From Candidatus Methylomirabilis sp. (GTDB lineage Bacteria; Methylomirabilota; Methylomirabilia; Methylomirabilales; Methylomirabilaceae), in the NCBI RefSeq assembly GCF_028716865.1, contig NZ_JAQUOY010000002.1:1-64000 (forward strand): 64,000 bases of DNA, given 5' to 3'. This document shows, piece by piece, positions 53,133 through 61,346 of the stretch (position 1 is the stretch's first letter; the number at the start of each line of letters is the position of its first letter). The translations under genes were made by a program, and so were the position numbers. Below the pieces are notes generated by a model. It saw nothing but the letters and a program-made list of their open reading frames with translations. It was not told the DNA's origin and did not search any database.

Positions 53133-54611
53133 ATGGCGCTTATTCTCATTGTTGATGACGAGAAGAACCTGAGACTGACGCTGTCTGAGGCCTTGCAGCG
53201 GGAAGGTCACACCGTGCTCACGGCCGCCGATGGCGCCGAGACGATTGACATCTGTGCGCGGCTCTCCCCTGATCTTATTCTGCTCGATCTGATCCTACCA
53301 GACCTGAACGGTATCCAGCTTTTGAAGCGGATCCAGCGGGCTTCAGGTCCGCCCATCATCATCATGACCGCCTACGGTGAGGTTCGAAGCGCCGTGGAGG
53401 CAATGAAGCACCAGGCCTACGATTATATCTGTAAGCCGTTTGACTTGGAGGAGCTCCGGTTGACCCTCCATCGCGTACTGGAGGAGGTGCGAACTCGTCA
53501 AGAGGTCGAGCGGCTGCACGGGGTTGGTGAGGGAGAGTACCGGTGCGGGGTATTTATTCGGAAATCGGAAGCGGCTAAGGGCCTCTGGCAGGTGGTGAAG
53601 CGAGCCGCCGCCAGCTCGACCCGCATCGTCTTACTCCAAGGCGAGACGGGGACCGGTAAGGAGCTGGTAGCGAAGGCCCTCCATTACGAGTCTGCACGCC
53701 GCGCGCATCCGTTTGTCGATCTCAACTGCGCCGCCATCAACGAGACCCTCTTCGAGAGTGAGCTCTTTGGACACGAACGTGGCGCCTTTACAGACGCAAA
53801 GGGCGCCAAGCGAGGGCTCTGCGAGCTGGCCCATCAGGGGACGCTATTTCTGGATGAGATCGGCGAGATGGCTATGGGTCTTCAGGCAAAGTTTCTTCGC
53901 TTTCTCGAGGAGTGGAAGTTCCGACGGGTTGGGGGGGTGCATGACATTCAGGTTGATGTACGGGTGGTGGCGGCGAGCAATCGGGACCTCAAAGAGCTGG
54001 TTGCCCAGGGGAAATTCCGGGAGGATCTTTTCTACCGATTGAATGCGATTCGGATCGCCCTCCCTCCCCTGCGCGAGCGTAGGGCCGACATCGTGCCGCT
54101 GGCTACCTTTTTCCTCCATTCGAGCAACGCCGTCTTTGGGAAGAGGATTCTGGGATTGACGCCGGATGTCGAGCGGCGATTCGAACGGTACGCCTGGCCA
54201 GGGAATGTGCGACACCTCAGGAATGTCGTCGATTATCTGGTGATGATGGAAACGGAAGAGTTCATTCAGCCGATCCACCTGCCGCCAGAGATTGCCGGTC
54301 TGGAGGGGGCTCAGGAAGCCGGTGCCACGGACGCGCCTATCGTATCTGCCGCGCCCGCGACGCAGACAGGTCCTGCTTCCCTGAGGTTCGAAACCAGCGG
54401 GAGCGCCGAGGGTGGACCGCGCCAGAGCCTGGCCGAGGTAGAACGGGCCCATATCGACCGAGTCCTCAAGGAGGTCGGCGGCAACAAGACAGAGGCGGCA
54501 AAGGTTCTGGGCATCTCAAGGCAGACGCTGCGAACCAAACTTGCGTTCGACTGCCGGCATAGTTCGGATAGTCCGCAGGGGGATGGTCGAACCTCGATCG
54601 CTGAGGGCTAA
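53133..54611 (+). CDS. Sigma-54-dependent response regulator, FlgR/FlrC-like (pair 1)
   Basis: The 492-residue NtrC-type activator has a receiver (Asp52 in LLDLILPDLNG), an AAA+ domain with Walker A GETGTGKE (170-177) and LFLDEIGEMAM, and a C-terminal Fis-type helix-turn-helix (GGNKTEAAKVLGISRQTLRT). The sigma-54-contact loop reads GAFTDA (217-222) rather than GAFTGA, a variant also seen in working activators. GAGGG precedes ATG 53133; GTG 53118, overlapping the kinase stop, is an alternative. It is a candidate activator for the five sigma-54 promoters here. Confidence 0.93.
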   Translation: MALILIVDDEKNLRLTLSEALQREGHTVLTAADGAETIDICARLSPDLILLDLILPDLNGIQLLKRIQRASGPPIIIMTAYGEVRSAVEAMKHQAYDYICKPFDLEELRLTLHRVLEEVRTRQEVERLHGVGEGEYRCGVFIRKSEAAKGLWQVVKRAAASSTRIVLLQGETGTGKELVAKALHYESARRAHPFVDLNCAAINETLFESELFGHERGAFTDAKGAKRGLCELAHQGTLFLDEIGEMAMGLQAKFLRFLEEWKFRRVGGVHDIQVDVRVVAASNRDLKELVAQGKFREDLFYRLNAIRIALPPLRERRADIVPLATFFLHSSNAVFGKRILGLTPDVERRFERYAWPGNVRHLRNVVDYLVMMETEEFIQPIHLPPEIAGLEGAQEAGATDAPIVSAAPATQTGPASLRFETSGSAEGGPRQSLAEVERAHIDRVLKEVGGNKTEAAKVLGISRQTLRTKLAFDCRHSSDSPQGDGRTSIAEG

Positions 54612-54622
54612 GCACACACTTC

Positions 54623-55534
54623 TTACCCCTTACTGTTCTGGCTCTCCACAAGAGGCTTGATCGGTAAGCCTATCCTGAGTCCTGTCGTGGGGGGGGTGGT
54701 CCCAGTCGATGTCGTCAGGTATCGTACCAGGATGCTGATCCGGCGATTGGCGGTATCGAGCGGGTCCTTTGGGTTCAGGAGGTGCTGGTCCGCGTACCCG
54801 ATCACCCTGGCTACCTGGTTCGGTCGTAGCCCCGCCTCTTCTATCGCGCGTCTGGCACTGTTGGCCCTGTCTGTCGAAAGTTCCCAATTCGAGTAGTCCG
54901 GCTTACTGTTATAACTGTAAGGACGGGCGTCGGTGTGTCCTTCGAGGACCACCTGATTCGGAAGCTTGGATACCTCCTTTGCGATTGCCGCGAGCAACTC
55001 CCGGGTGACCGGCTTCAGACGGGACGAACCGAGATCAAAAAAACTGTCACGGTTGCCTTCGATAAGCTGTACACGAAGCCCCTCATTGGTGATCTCGATT
55101 CGGATCTGGTCTCGAAGGGCCTGCAGCGTCGGAATGCGCTGGATGGCCTGCTTGAATTGCTCCGCCGCCCCATCGAGGTGTTCACGGTCCAATGTGTCGT
55201 TCTCTGGCGGCTTTTTCGTATCCTCCGGCTCCTGACGTGAAGCCGGGACTGGATCGCCTCCTTGAGAGATGATCCCCTTACCCCCCTTCGACTGGATGCC
55301 TCCTGGTGAGCCGCCTTTCGAGAAGTTCGATGGGTCCTTGAAATAACCCGCTACCGCTTCCTTGACCGACTTGCTCTGTCCGACGATCCAGAGCACGATG
55401 AAAAGGGCCATCATCGCGGTCACGAAGTCGGCATAGGCCACCTTCCAGGCTCCGCCGTGATGACCGCCATGGCCGCCCTTCTTTTTGACGATCTTGCGTA
55501 CGTCGCCGTTCTCCTTCTCCGATGCGTCGCTCAT
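54623..55534 (-). CDS. motB: Flagellar stator protein MotB (set 2)
   Basis: The 303-residue protein has a charged, Lys/His/Gly-rich tail and then one membrane helix starting AWKVAYADFVTAMMALFIVL with the ion-binding Asp36. A plug-like GYFKDP segment follows. The C-terminal OmpA domain has VVLEGHTDARPY, NWELSTDRANSARRAIEEAG and NRRISILV. The WK(V/I)AYADF(V/M)TAMMA sequence is the form common in proton-driven E. coli-type MotB, unlike the set 1 protein. Its start overlaps the motA stop by ATGA. Confidence 0.95.
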   Translation of the reverse strand: MSDASEKENGDVRKIVKKKGGHGGHHGGAWKVAYADFVTAMMALFIVLWIVGQSKSVKEAVAGYFKDPSNFSKGGSPGGIQSKGGKGIISQGGDPVPASRQEPEDTKKPPENDTLDREHLDGAAEQFKQAIQRIPTLQALRDQIRIEITNEGLRVQLIEGNRDSFFDLGSSRLKPVTRELLAAIAKEVSKLPNQVVLEGHTDARPYSYNSKPDYSNWELSTDRANSARRAIEEAGLRPNQVARVIGYADQHLLNPKDPLDTANRRISILVRYLTTSTGTTPPTTGLRIGLPIKPLVESQNSKG

Positions 55535-56397
55535 GCCGTCTCCTTGATGGGTGTCCCCTTGCAGGCTGATTCCATCTCCTGGTTCGATGGCCGATCGTAG
55601 CTGAAGATGACCCGCCGACCAAACTCAACAGCGACGATGGGTGGCGCGCCGCGCGCAAACGCGACCAAGCACGCCTTGATGCAGGCCAGGTACTTCCCCT
55701 CGCATTGCGCTTGATGCTCGAGGTTCTGGGCCATCGGCTGAATAATGCCGTAGGACAGCAGGATTCCAATGAACGTGCCGACTAGGGCGGTGGCGACCTT
55801 GTGTCCGATCTCCGCCGGCGGGCCGTCGATCACCTGCATGGTGATGACGATACCGAGGACAGCGGCAACGATGCCAAGACCCGGAAGGCTGTCGCCGACC
55901 TTGTTCAGGATCGACGAGGTTTGGCTGCCCTCTTCATGGTGTGTCTCCAGTCCGGTCTCCATAATAGTGTCGAGTTCATCGGGATTCGCGGCCCCGTCCA
56001 CCACGAGGCGCAGTGAGTCGCAGAGAAAGGCCATCGCATGGTGGTTCTTGGTGAATCCCTTATACTTGGAGAAGATCGGGCTCTTCTCGGGGGCGACGAG
56101 GTCCGAGTCGATGGCGGTGAACCCTTCCCGTTTGGCCTTTGTGAAGAGGTCGTGCATGACCTGCAAGACTTCCAGATAGGCCTGTTTGCTCAAGCCTGAC
56201 CCGAGAATACCGATGACTTGGCTCATGAGGATCTTGAGGACTTTCAGTGGAACGGCGATGAGCAGGCCGCCAATCACGGCGCCGCCGATAATGAGCAGCT
56301 CCACCGGCTGGATGAGGACCAGAGGAGGTCCTCCCTCCATGGTGAAGCCGCCGACAACCGCTCCGAGGACTACAACGACTCCGATGATTGCCAGCAT
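55531..56397 (-). CDS. motA: Flagellar stator protein MotA (set 2)
   Basis: The 288-residue protein begins MLAIIGVVVVLGAVVGGFTM and has GVGDSLPGLGIVAAVLG-like DSLPGLGIVAAVLGIVITM near residues 170-190, then TALVGTFIGILLSYGIIQPM and a cytoplasmic C-terminus. This is the longer MotA subtype of enteric or proteobacterial stators, distinct from set 1 (253 residues). A strong AAGGAGG precedes the ATG at 56397. It runs against the direction of all other genes here and lies between two kinase/regulator pairs. Confidence 0.95.
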   Translation of the reverse strand: MLAIIGVVVVLGAVVGGFTMEGGPPLVLIQPVELLIIGGAVIGGLLIAVPLKVLKILMSQVIGILGSGLSKQAYLEVLQVMHDLFTKAKREGFTAIDSDLVAPEKSPIFSKYKGFTKNHHAMAFLCDSLRLVVDGAANPDELDTIMETGLETHHEEGSQTSSILNKVGDSLPGLGIVAAVLGIVITMQVIDGPPAEIGHKVATALVGTFIGILLSYGIIQPMAQNLEHQAQCEGKYLACIKACLVAFARGAPPIVAVEFGRRVIFSYDRPSNQEMESACKGTPIKETA

Positions 56398-56887
56398 CGC
56401 GCCTCCTTGTCGTCTCGTGAGTGTGGGGCTGTGCAACTCTGGTAGATCATCGGCACGCCGTCTACAGAACTTGATAGGATTGTTTCGACAGTTCCCGCCG
56501 CGTTCCCCCTCCGAGCCTCCACCATCTGCCATCGCGCTTGAACCCCTGAGCGGTAAGCTTCTTTCCGCCCCGGCTAAAATTTATTCCTTCTCTCTACCCA
56601 GCTTACTTTCGATAAGTTCCAGCCATACCGCTCTGCCTACGGCCAGATCCTGACCGCCGGCCTCACTGTGCGGCTCTCAACCCTTCCATAATCCCTTTTG
56701 AATCGTGCCCGTTTGATACACATTGCGACCTGCATGTGGCAATTTTGGCCGTCTCACGTTTGGCACTCTGCTTGCTTCACTATGTTTCGGGTCTTAGAAC
56801 GTGAGACATGAATATCGACGTACGAAGAGTAGGGGATCAGGCGCCTATCAACCCATCGTTCAGCCAGAACCGGGAGGATGCCAGAAA
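56398..56887. other. Divergent intergenic region between motA (set 2) and cheY
   Basis: About 490 bases separate these genes. The rightward sigma-54 promoter at 56761-56776 is the only strong signal. No -24/-12 site was found on the minus strand for motA, so set 2 probably uses another sigma factor. No gene or repeat was recognised in the rest. Confidence 0.6.
56761..56776 (+). promoter_or_regulatory. Sigma-54 promoter for cheY and kinase/regulator pair 2
   Basis: TGGCACTCTGCTTGCT fits the consensus, with GG at 56762-56763 and GC at 56774-56775. It lies 112 bases before the cheY ATG. If used, the downstream NtrC-type regulator would be under the control of the sigma factor it activates. Confidence 0.85.
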
Positions 56888-57256
56888 ATGCGAGTGTTGA
56901 TCGTGGACGACTCTGCGACGATGCGCCGGATCGTCCGGAATAATCTCAAGTTCGCCGGCTATGACGATGCCGTAGAGGCAGGTAATGGGGTAGAGGGCCT
57001 GGCCTGTCTAGCGGACAACCCAATCGATCTGGTCATCACCGACTGGAACATGCCGGAGATGAACGGCATCGAGTTCGCGAAGGCCATCCGCTCGAAGGAT
57101 CAGCACAAGGACCTGCCGATCTTGATGATTACGACGGTAGCGGAGCGAGAGAATATTATGATCGCGCTCTCGGCTGGGGTCAGCAATTACATCGTCAAGC
57201 CGTTCGACGCCGAGACTCTTAAGAAGAAGCTCGATCAGATCCTGGCCGCTGCCTGA
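56888..57256 (+). CDS. cheY: Chemotaxis response regulator CheY
   Basis: CheY-P binds the FliM/FliN switch and changes rotation. The 122-residue single receiver has IVDDSATMRRIVRNNL, ITDWNMPEMNGIEFAKAIRS with the phosphoacceptor aspartate, ITTVAERENIM and IVKPFDAETLKKKL. GGGAGG precedes the ATG at 56888. The dephosphorylating partner is the CheZ-like protein at 6134. CheA and CheW are not in the window. Confidence 0.95.
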   Translation: MRVLIVDDSATMRRIVRNNLKFAGYDDAVEAGNGVEGLACLADNPIDLVITDWNMPEMNGIEFAKAIRSKDQHKDLPILMITTVAERENIMIALSAGVSNYIVKPFDAETLKKKLDQILAAA

Positions 57257-57296
57257 GGGCCGCAGTACCCCAGCGCTGCCGAGGCAGGAGACACGC

Positions 57297-58646
57297 ATGA
57301 CCCACAGCTCTATCAGCTCAGACCTCTCGATCGATGCCGTCTCCGTCCAGATCCGCGATGCCTTTCAAGGCTTTACGGGGGTGGCTGAGCGACTCGAACA
57401 GGCCTACGCTACTCTTCGAGAGCAGGTGGCGGTCCTCAACCTCGAATTGAATGACACCAACCTCCGTCTAACCCAGAGCCTGCATGAGAACACTAGGATT
57501 CGCCGCTACCTCTCGAACCTCCTCACGAGTATTGAGAAAGGGATCGTTGCCGTCGATGCTGCCGGTCAGATTACGCTCTGGAGCGGAGGAGCGGAACGGC
57601 TGACCGGTTTCACGGCTGCCGAGGCATTGGGCGGACAGGCCGATCGCCTCCTGGGTGAGGATGCGGCGGTCCTCCTCCACGGACTTACCGGGGAGGGACA
57701 TGACGGCCACAGAGAGGGGCGGATCATAAGAAAAGATGGGTACATTCTGGAGGCTGAGATCACCGCATCGCCGATCCGCGACGAAGGAGGGAAGGTGCTG
57801 GACACCCTGTTGATCTTCGATGACATCTCGAAGCGGAAATGGATGGAGGAGCGGCGACGGCGATCGACCGCCCAGGCCGGGTTGGAGGAAATGGCGGTCA
57901 CGCTTGCCCACGGGATCAGGAATCCACTGGCCTCGATCGAGTTGCTGGCTACGCTTCTTGCCGAGGAGACCCAGGCCGATGCCCGGACAAGCCATCTGGC
58001 CCAGGGTATCCAGGCAGGCGTCGCGTCCGTCAACACCATCTTGACCAACCTGTTGGCCTTCACCAGACCTGTCAAGCCCTGCTTGAAGCCGCTCGATCTG
58101 CATAGGGTCATCGAGGAGGCGCTCAGCACGGCATTGTACGCTCTCAAGGAGCGGCAAATCGATCTGATCAGACTCCATCACTCAGGCCCCCTTGAGATCG
58201 ATGGAGACCGGGAGCTGTTGAAACAGGTTCTCCTGAACCTCATCCTCAATGCCGTTCAGGCGATGCCGTCGGGTGGCACACTCAGGATCAGCACCAGGGG
58301 CCCAGAGGGCGAGTCCCCTGTATCGGTTGGAGGCCACACCACAGCAGACGGTCAACCGACCAGATGTCGCCCTAAACACGGCGGCATGAATGGAGGTGAG
58401 TTCGTGGAGGTCAAGGTGTCCGATAGTGGGTGCGGCATTAGCGAAGCGAATCTGGAGAAGATATTCCTGCCGTTCTTCACCACAAAGCCGAAAGGTGCAG
58501 GGCTTGGCTTGGCCATTGTCGAACGGATCCTGGAACGACACGGGGCCAGGGTAAGCCTGGAAAGCCGAGTGGGGAAAGGGACCACCTTCCGCATCCTGTT
58601 TAGGAGTCGGTGCCAGGCTATGGCGTCCGCCCAAGGAGGAATCTGA
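57297..58646 (+). CDS. PAS-domain sensor histidine kinase, FleS-like (pair 2)
   Basis: The 449-residue cytoplasmic kinase has a coiled N-terminus (about 25-70), one PAS domain (about 72-180; GIVAVDAAGQITLWSGGAER) and the dimerization helix with His205 in TLAHGIRNPLASIELLA. The ATPase core has LILNAVQAMPSGG, SDSGCGIS and KGAGLGLAIVERIL. All nucleotide-binding boxes look intact, unlike the kinase at 52054. It sits one base before an NtrC-type regulator and probably activates it. FleSR/FlrBC pairs control middle flagellar genes in polar flagellates. Confidence 0.92.
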   Translation: MTHSSISSDLSIDAVSVQIRDAFQGFTGVAERLEQAYATLREQVAVLNLELNDTNLRLTQSLHENTRIRRYLSNLLTSIEKGIVAVDAAGQITLWSGGAERLTGFTAAEALGGQADRLLGEDAAVLLHGLTGEGHDGHREGRIIRKDGYILEAEITASPIRDEGGKVLDTLLIFDDISKRKWMEERRRRSTAQAGLEEMAVTLAHGIRNPLASIELLATLLAEETQADARTSHLAQGIQAGVASVNTILTNLLAFTRPVKPCLKPLDLHRVIEEALSTALYALKERQIDLIRLHHSGPLEIDGDRELLKQVLLNLILNAVQAMPSGGTLRISTRGPEGESPVSVGGHTTADGQPTRCRPKHGGMNGGEFVEVKVSDSGCGISEANLEKIFLPFFTTKPKGAGLGLAIVERILERHGARVSLESRVGKGTTFRILFRSRCQAMASAQGGI

Positions 58647-58647
58647 T

Positions 58648-60033
58648 ATGAAGCCTCGTGTCCTGGTGGTGGACGATGAGCCCCTGGTGCGGACCGCCCT
58701 CTCTGAGACGATCCGGCGGAAGGGGTTTGAAAGCGTGATGGCCTGCGATGGGGAGGATGCCCTGCTGCAGTTTAAGCGCACCCCCGCCCCGCTGATCTTT
58801 GCGGATATCCGGATGCCCAGGATGGACGGGCTGGAACTGCTCAAGCAGATCACGGCGATCGAGTCCCCCCCACGCGTCGTCTTGATCACGGCGTACGGAT
58901 CGGTGGAGACGGCCGTCCAGGCGATGAAGGAGGGGGCCTTTGACTTCCTCATGAAGCCGTTTTCCGCACAGCGGGTCGAAGAGATCCTGGAGCGGGCGCT
59001 CGGCGCTGAGACGCCTCATCCAGCCGACGGACCTGCGTCGACCATCGTCAGCCGTGATCCCAAGATCCTGAGTCTACTCACCACCCTCAAACGGGTGGCG
59101 GATGACTCGGCGTCGATCCTTCTCCGGGGCGAGAGCGGCACAGGCAAGGAACTGTTCGCTCGTCAGGCGCATCTGTGGAGCAAGAGGTCCCAAGGCCCCT
59201 TTGTGGCGGTCAACTGTGCGGCGATTCCGGAGTCGTTGCTGGAGAGTGAGCTGTTTGGCTACGAGCGTGGCGCCTTTACAGGCGCGATCACCCGTCGCGT
59301 GGGGAAGTTTGAGGCGGCTGATCGCGGCACCCTCCTGCTGGACGAGATCAGTGAGATGTCGGCGACGCTGCAGGCGAAGCTGCTCCGGGCGCTGCAAGAG
59401 CGGACCATCGATCGGATCGGCGGATCGCGGCCGGTCGAGATCGACATTCGCGTGGTTGCGACCACCAATCGGGATCTCAAGGAGGAAATTCGCCAGGGGC
59501 GGTTTCGCCAGGATCTCTACTACCGTCTGGCGGTTGTCCCGGTTGTCCTTCCGCCGCTGCGCGAGCGGAAAGGCGATATCCCGCTTCTGGCGCGACATTT
59601 TCTGATGCACTACAGGAACCTATCAGGAAGCCCGGTGCGAGAGATCTCATCTGCGGCGATCAAGCGACTGGAGGAATGGTCGTGGCCGGGCAACGTGCGC
59701 GAGTTGGAGAGTTGCATCCATCGGTCGATCCTCCTGTGTAATCGAACTCGCCTCGAGCCCTCCGATCTGCTGCTGGAGCATGTGATCGACTTGCCGACCA
59801 CCGATCAGATCCCGAATGTGGCCGACGGCTCATTTCGCGCCATGGAGAAACAACTGATCCTGGAGACGCTGGCCAAGGTCGGCGGGAATCGGATGAGGAC
59901 GGCGGAAATTCTCGGCGTGAGCGTTCGAACGATTCGGAACAAGCTGCGGGACTATCGAGAAGAGGGGAAAATTTTGCCCATCGCGGGCCGAGATCTTGCC
60001 GCCTCTACGGCCTCTGTCCGGGAAAGCTCATAA
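58648..60033 (+). CDS. Sigma-54-dependent response regulator, FleR/FlrC-like (pair 2)
   Basis: The 461-residue activator has a receiver (Asp53 in IFADIRMPRMDG), an AAA+ domain with RGESGTGKE, the canonical GAFTGA loop (208-213) and LLLDEISEMSATLQ, and a Fis-type DNA-binding end (GGNRMRTAEILGVSVRTIRN). It is followed 19 bases later by a sigma-54 promoter for flgBC-fliEFG. With two activators in the window, division of labour among the promoters is likely but cannot be assigned without binding sites. Confidence 0.94.
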   Translation: MKPRVLVVDDEPLVRTALSETIRRKGFESVMACDGEDALLQFKRTPAPLIFADIRMPRMDGLELLKQITAIESPPRVVLITAYGSVETAVQAMKEGAFDFLMKPFSAQRVEEILERALGAETPHPADGPASTIVSRDPKILSLLTTLKRVADDSASILLRGESGTGKELFARQAHLWSKRSQGPFVAVNCAAIPESLLESELFGYERGAFTGAITRRVGKFEAADRGTLLLDEISEMSATLQAKLLRALQERTIDRIGGSRPVEIDIRVVATTNRDLKEEIRQGRFRQDLYYRLAVVPVVLPPLRERKGDIPLLARHFLMHYRNLSGSPVREISSAAIKRLEEWSWPGNVRELESCIHRSILLCNRTRLEPSDLLLEHVIDLPTTDQIPNVADGSFRAMEKQLILETLAKVGGNRMRTAEILGVSVRTIRNKLRDYREEGKILPIAGRDLAASTASVRESS

Positions 60034-60051
60034 GAACGCTGACTTCCGTCA

Positions 60052-60067
60052 TGGCACGCCCTTTGCT
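60052..60067 (+). promoter_or_regulatory. Sigma-54 promoter for flgB-flgC-fliE-fliF-fliG
   Basis: TGGCACGCCCTTTGCT is a perfect consensus match, with GG at 60053-60054 and GC at 60065-60066. It lies 53 bases before the flgB start. The downstream basal-body genes are the expected target in sigma-54-controlled flagellar systems. Confidence 0.9.
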
Positions 60068-60119
60068 GCTCCCTCTGTTATCGTGAGGGGCGCTGACCCT
60101 TCGGACGAAAGGATGACAG

Positions 60120-60482
60120 ATGCAACTACTGTTCGATGAGACTTCAAGGCTGTTGGGCGAGATGATCCGGGCGGCGTCCTTACGGCACCAGGTCCTCTCC
60201 CGGAATATCGCGAATATCGATACGCCGGGCTATCGCCCGATGGAGGTGAACTTCGGCGAAGAGCTCAGGCTGGCGTCGGAGGCTGGCGACTCTCCTGCCT
60301 CCATCGTCAGGGCCACCGTGGTGGCTGATTCAGCCGCCGGCGCAGGGCGGTACGACGGCAACGGGGTCGATCTCGATCGCCAGATGGAGAAGATGGCGGA
60401 GAATGCGCTGTGGCACAATGCCATGATCCAGATCTTGAACTCACGAATGAATTTCCTACGGACCGCTGTACGGGGCGGGTAA
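60120..60482 (+). CDS. flgB: Flagellar proximal rod protein FlgB
   Basis: FlgB is the first rod subunit on the MS ring. The 120-residue length is typical. MIRAASLRHQVLSRNIANID, then TPGYRPMEVNFGEEL, are the rod signature. DGNGVDLDRQMEKMAENALW followed by ILNSRMNFLRTAV matches the C-terminal helix region. It is the first gene after the sigma-54 promoter and has flgC 12 bases later. Confidence 0.96.
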   Translation: MQLLFDETSRLLGEMIRAASLRHQVLSRNIANIDTPGYRPMEVNFGEELRLASEAGDSPASIVRATVVADSAAGAGRYDGNGVDLDRQMEKMAENALWHNAMIQILNSRMNFLRTAVRGG

Positions 60483-60494
60483 GGAGGAAGCGAT

Positions 60495-60926
60495 ATGGGA
60501 TCGATCTTCGCATCGATGGAAATCAGCGCGACGGCCTTGGCGGCCGAGCGACTCCGGATGAACCTCATCGCCGAGAACCTGGCCAATGCCGAAGTGACAC
60601 ACACCCCATCCGGTGGGCCATACCGCCGGAAGGGAGTTGTGCTTGGTGCGCGCGAGGCCTCCGCCTTCGAGGGGCTCTTGAATGCCGGCGCCACGCCTGG
60701 CGGCGTCGAGGTGCTGAAGATCGTCGAGAGTCAGACGCTTCCCAATCAGGTCTACAATCCGTCACACCCTGATGCCGATGCCAAGGGGTATGTCGCGATG
60801 CCCAATATCAACCCGGTGATGGAGATGGTGGATCTGGTCTCGGCGTCCCGCGCCTACGAAGCGAATGTTTCGGCGATCCAGATCGCGAAGAATATGGTGA
60901 CGAAGACGCTGGAGATCGGGCGGTGA
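60495..60926 (+). CDS. flgC: Flagellar proximal rod protein FlgC
   Basis: The 143-residue rod protein has MEISATALAAERLRMNLIAE and NLANAEVTHTPSGGPYRRK, and C-terminal YVAMPNINPVMEMVDLVSAS and RAYEANVSAIQIAKNM. These are family hallmarks. AAGGAGG-like GGAGGAAGCG precedes the ATG. The spacer to fliE contains a family 2 palindrome. Confidence 0.97.
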   Translation: MGSIFASMEISATALAAERLRMNLIAENLANAEVTHTPSGGPYRRKGVVLGAREASAFEGLLNAGATPGGVEVLKIVESQTLPNQVYNPSHPDADAKGYVAMPNINPVMEMVDLVSASRAYEANVSAIQIAKNMVTKTLEIGR

Positions 60927-60927
60927 G

Positions 60928-60979
60928 AAGCAGCGATCAGCTATGAGCCCATCAGCTACCGCTGAAGGCTGATCACTGG
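60928..60979. repeat. Intergenic palindromic repeat, family 2 (copy between flgC and fliE)
   Basis: AGCAGCGATCAGCTATGAG, then CATCAGCTACCGCTGAAGG and CTGATCACTGGTGG, share CGATCAGC, AGCTATGAG and GCTGAAGG words with the spacers at 14399 and 5238. Copies are short and diverged, and the boundaries are approximate. Confidence 0.45.
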
Positions 60980-60998
60980 TGGTTAAAGGAGTCAAAGG

Positions 60999-61301
60999 AT
61001 GGCAAGCAATCCGATCCTGCCGGTAGGGCCGAGCCAGGGGTCGTTCGTCCCGCCTGGACCCAAAGCCGGCGTCGGTAGCGAAGGCTCGTTCGCCGGTCTC
61101 TTGCAGGAGGCTGTGGCTCAGACCAGCCAGTTGCAGCATGAGGCCGATGCCCTCGTAGAGCAGGTGGCCAAGGGACATTCCAGTGATCTCGCGACTACAT
61201 TGATTACGATCGAGAAGGCCCATATCTCCTTTCAACTCATGCTCCAGGTCCGGAACAAGGTGGTTGAGGCGTACCAAGAGATCATGCGGATGCAGGTGTA
61301 G
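60999..61301 (+). CDS. fliE: Flagellar hook-basal body protein FliE
   Basis: FliE joins the MS ring to the rod. The 100-residue protein has a Gly/Pro-rich start, then GSFAGLLQEAVAQTSQLQHE, and the conserved end SFQLMLQVRNKVVEAYQEIM. Length and position between flgC and fliF are typical. Confidence 0.94.
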   Translation: MASNPILPVGPSQGSFVPPGPKAGVGSEGSFAGLLQEAVAQTSQLQHEADALVEQVAKGHSSDLATTLITIEKAHISFQLMLQVRNKVVEAYQEIMRMQV

Positions 61302-61346
61302 ATGAGGAGGCGGGGGCGCGCGCACTGCCGTGCTACCTGACATCGG

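Noticed and set aside
53781-53798. GAFTDA loop taken as loss of sigma-54 contact
   Set aside because: This variant occurs in working NtrC-family activators, so loss of function cannot be claimed.
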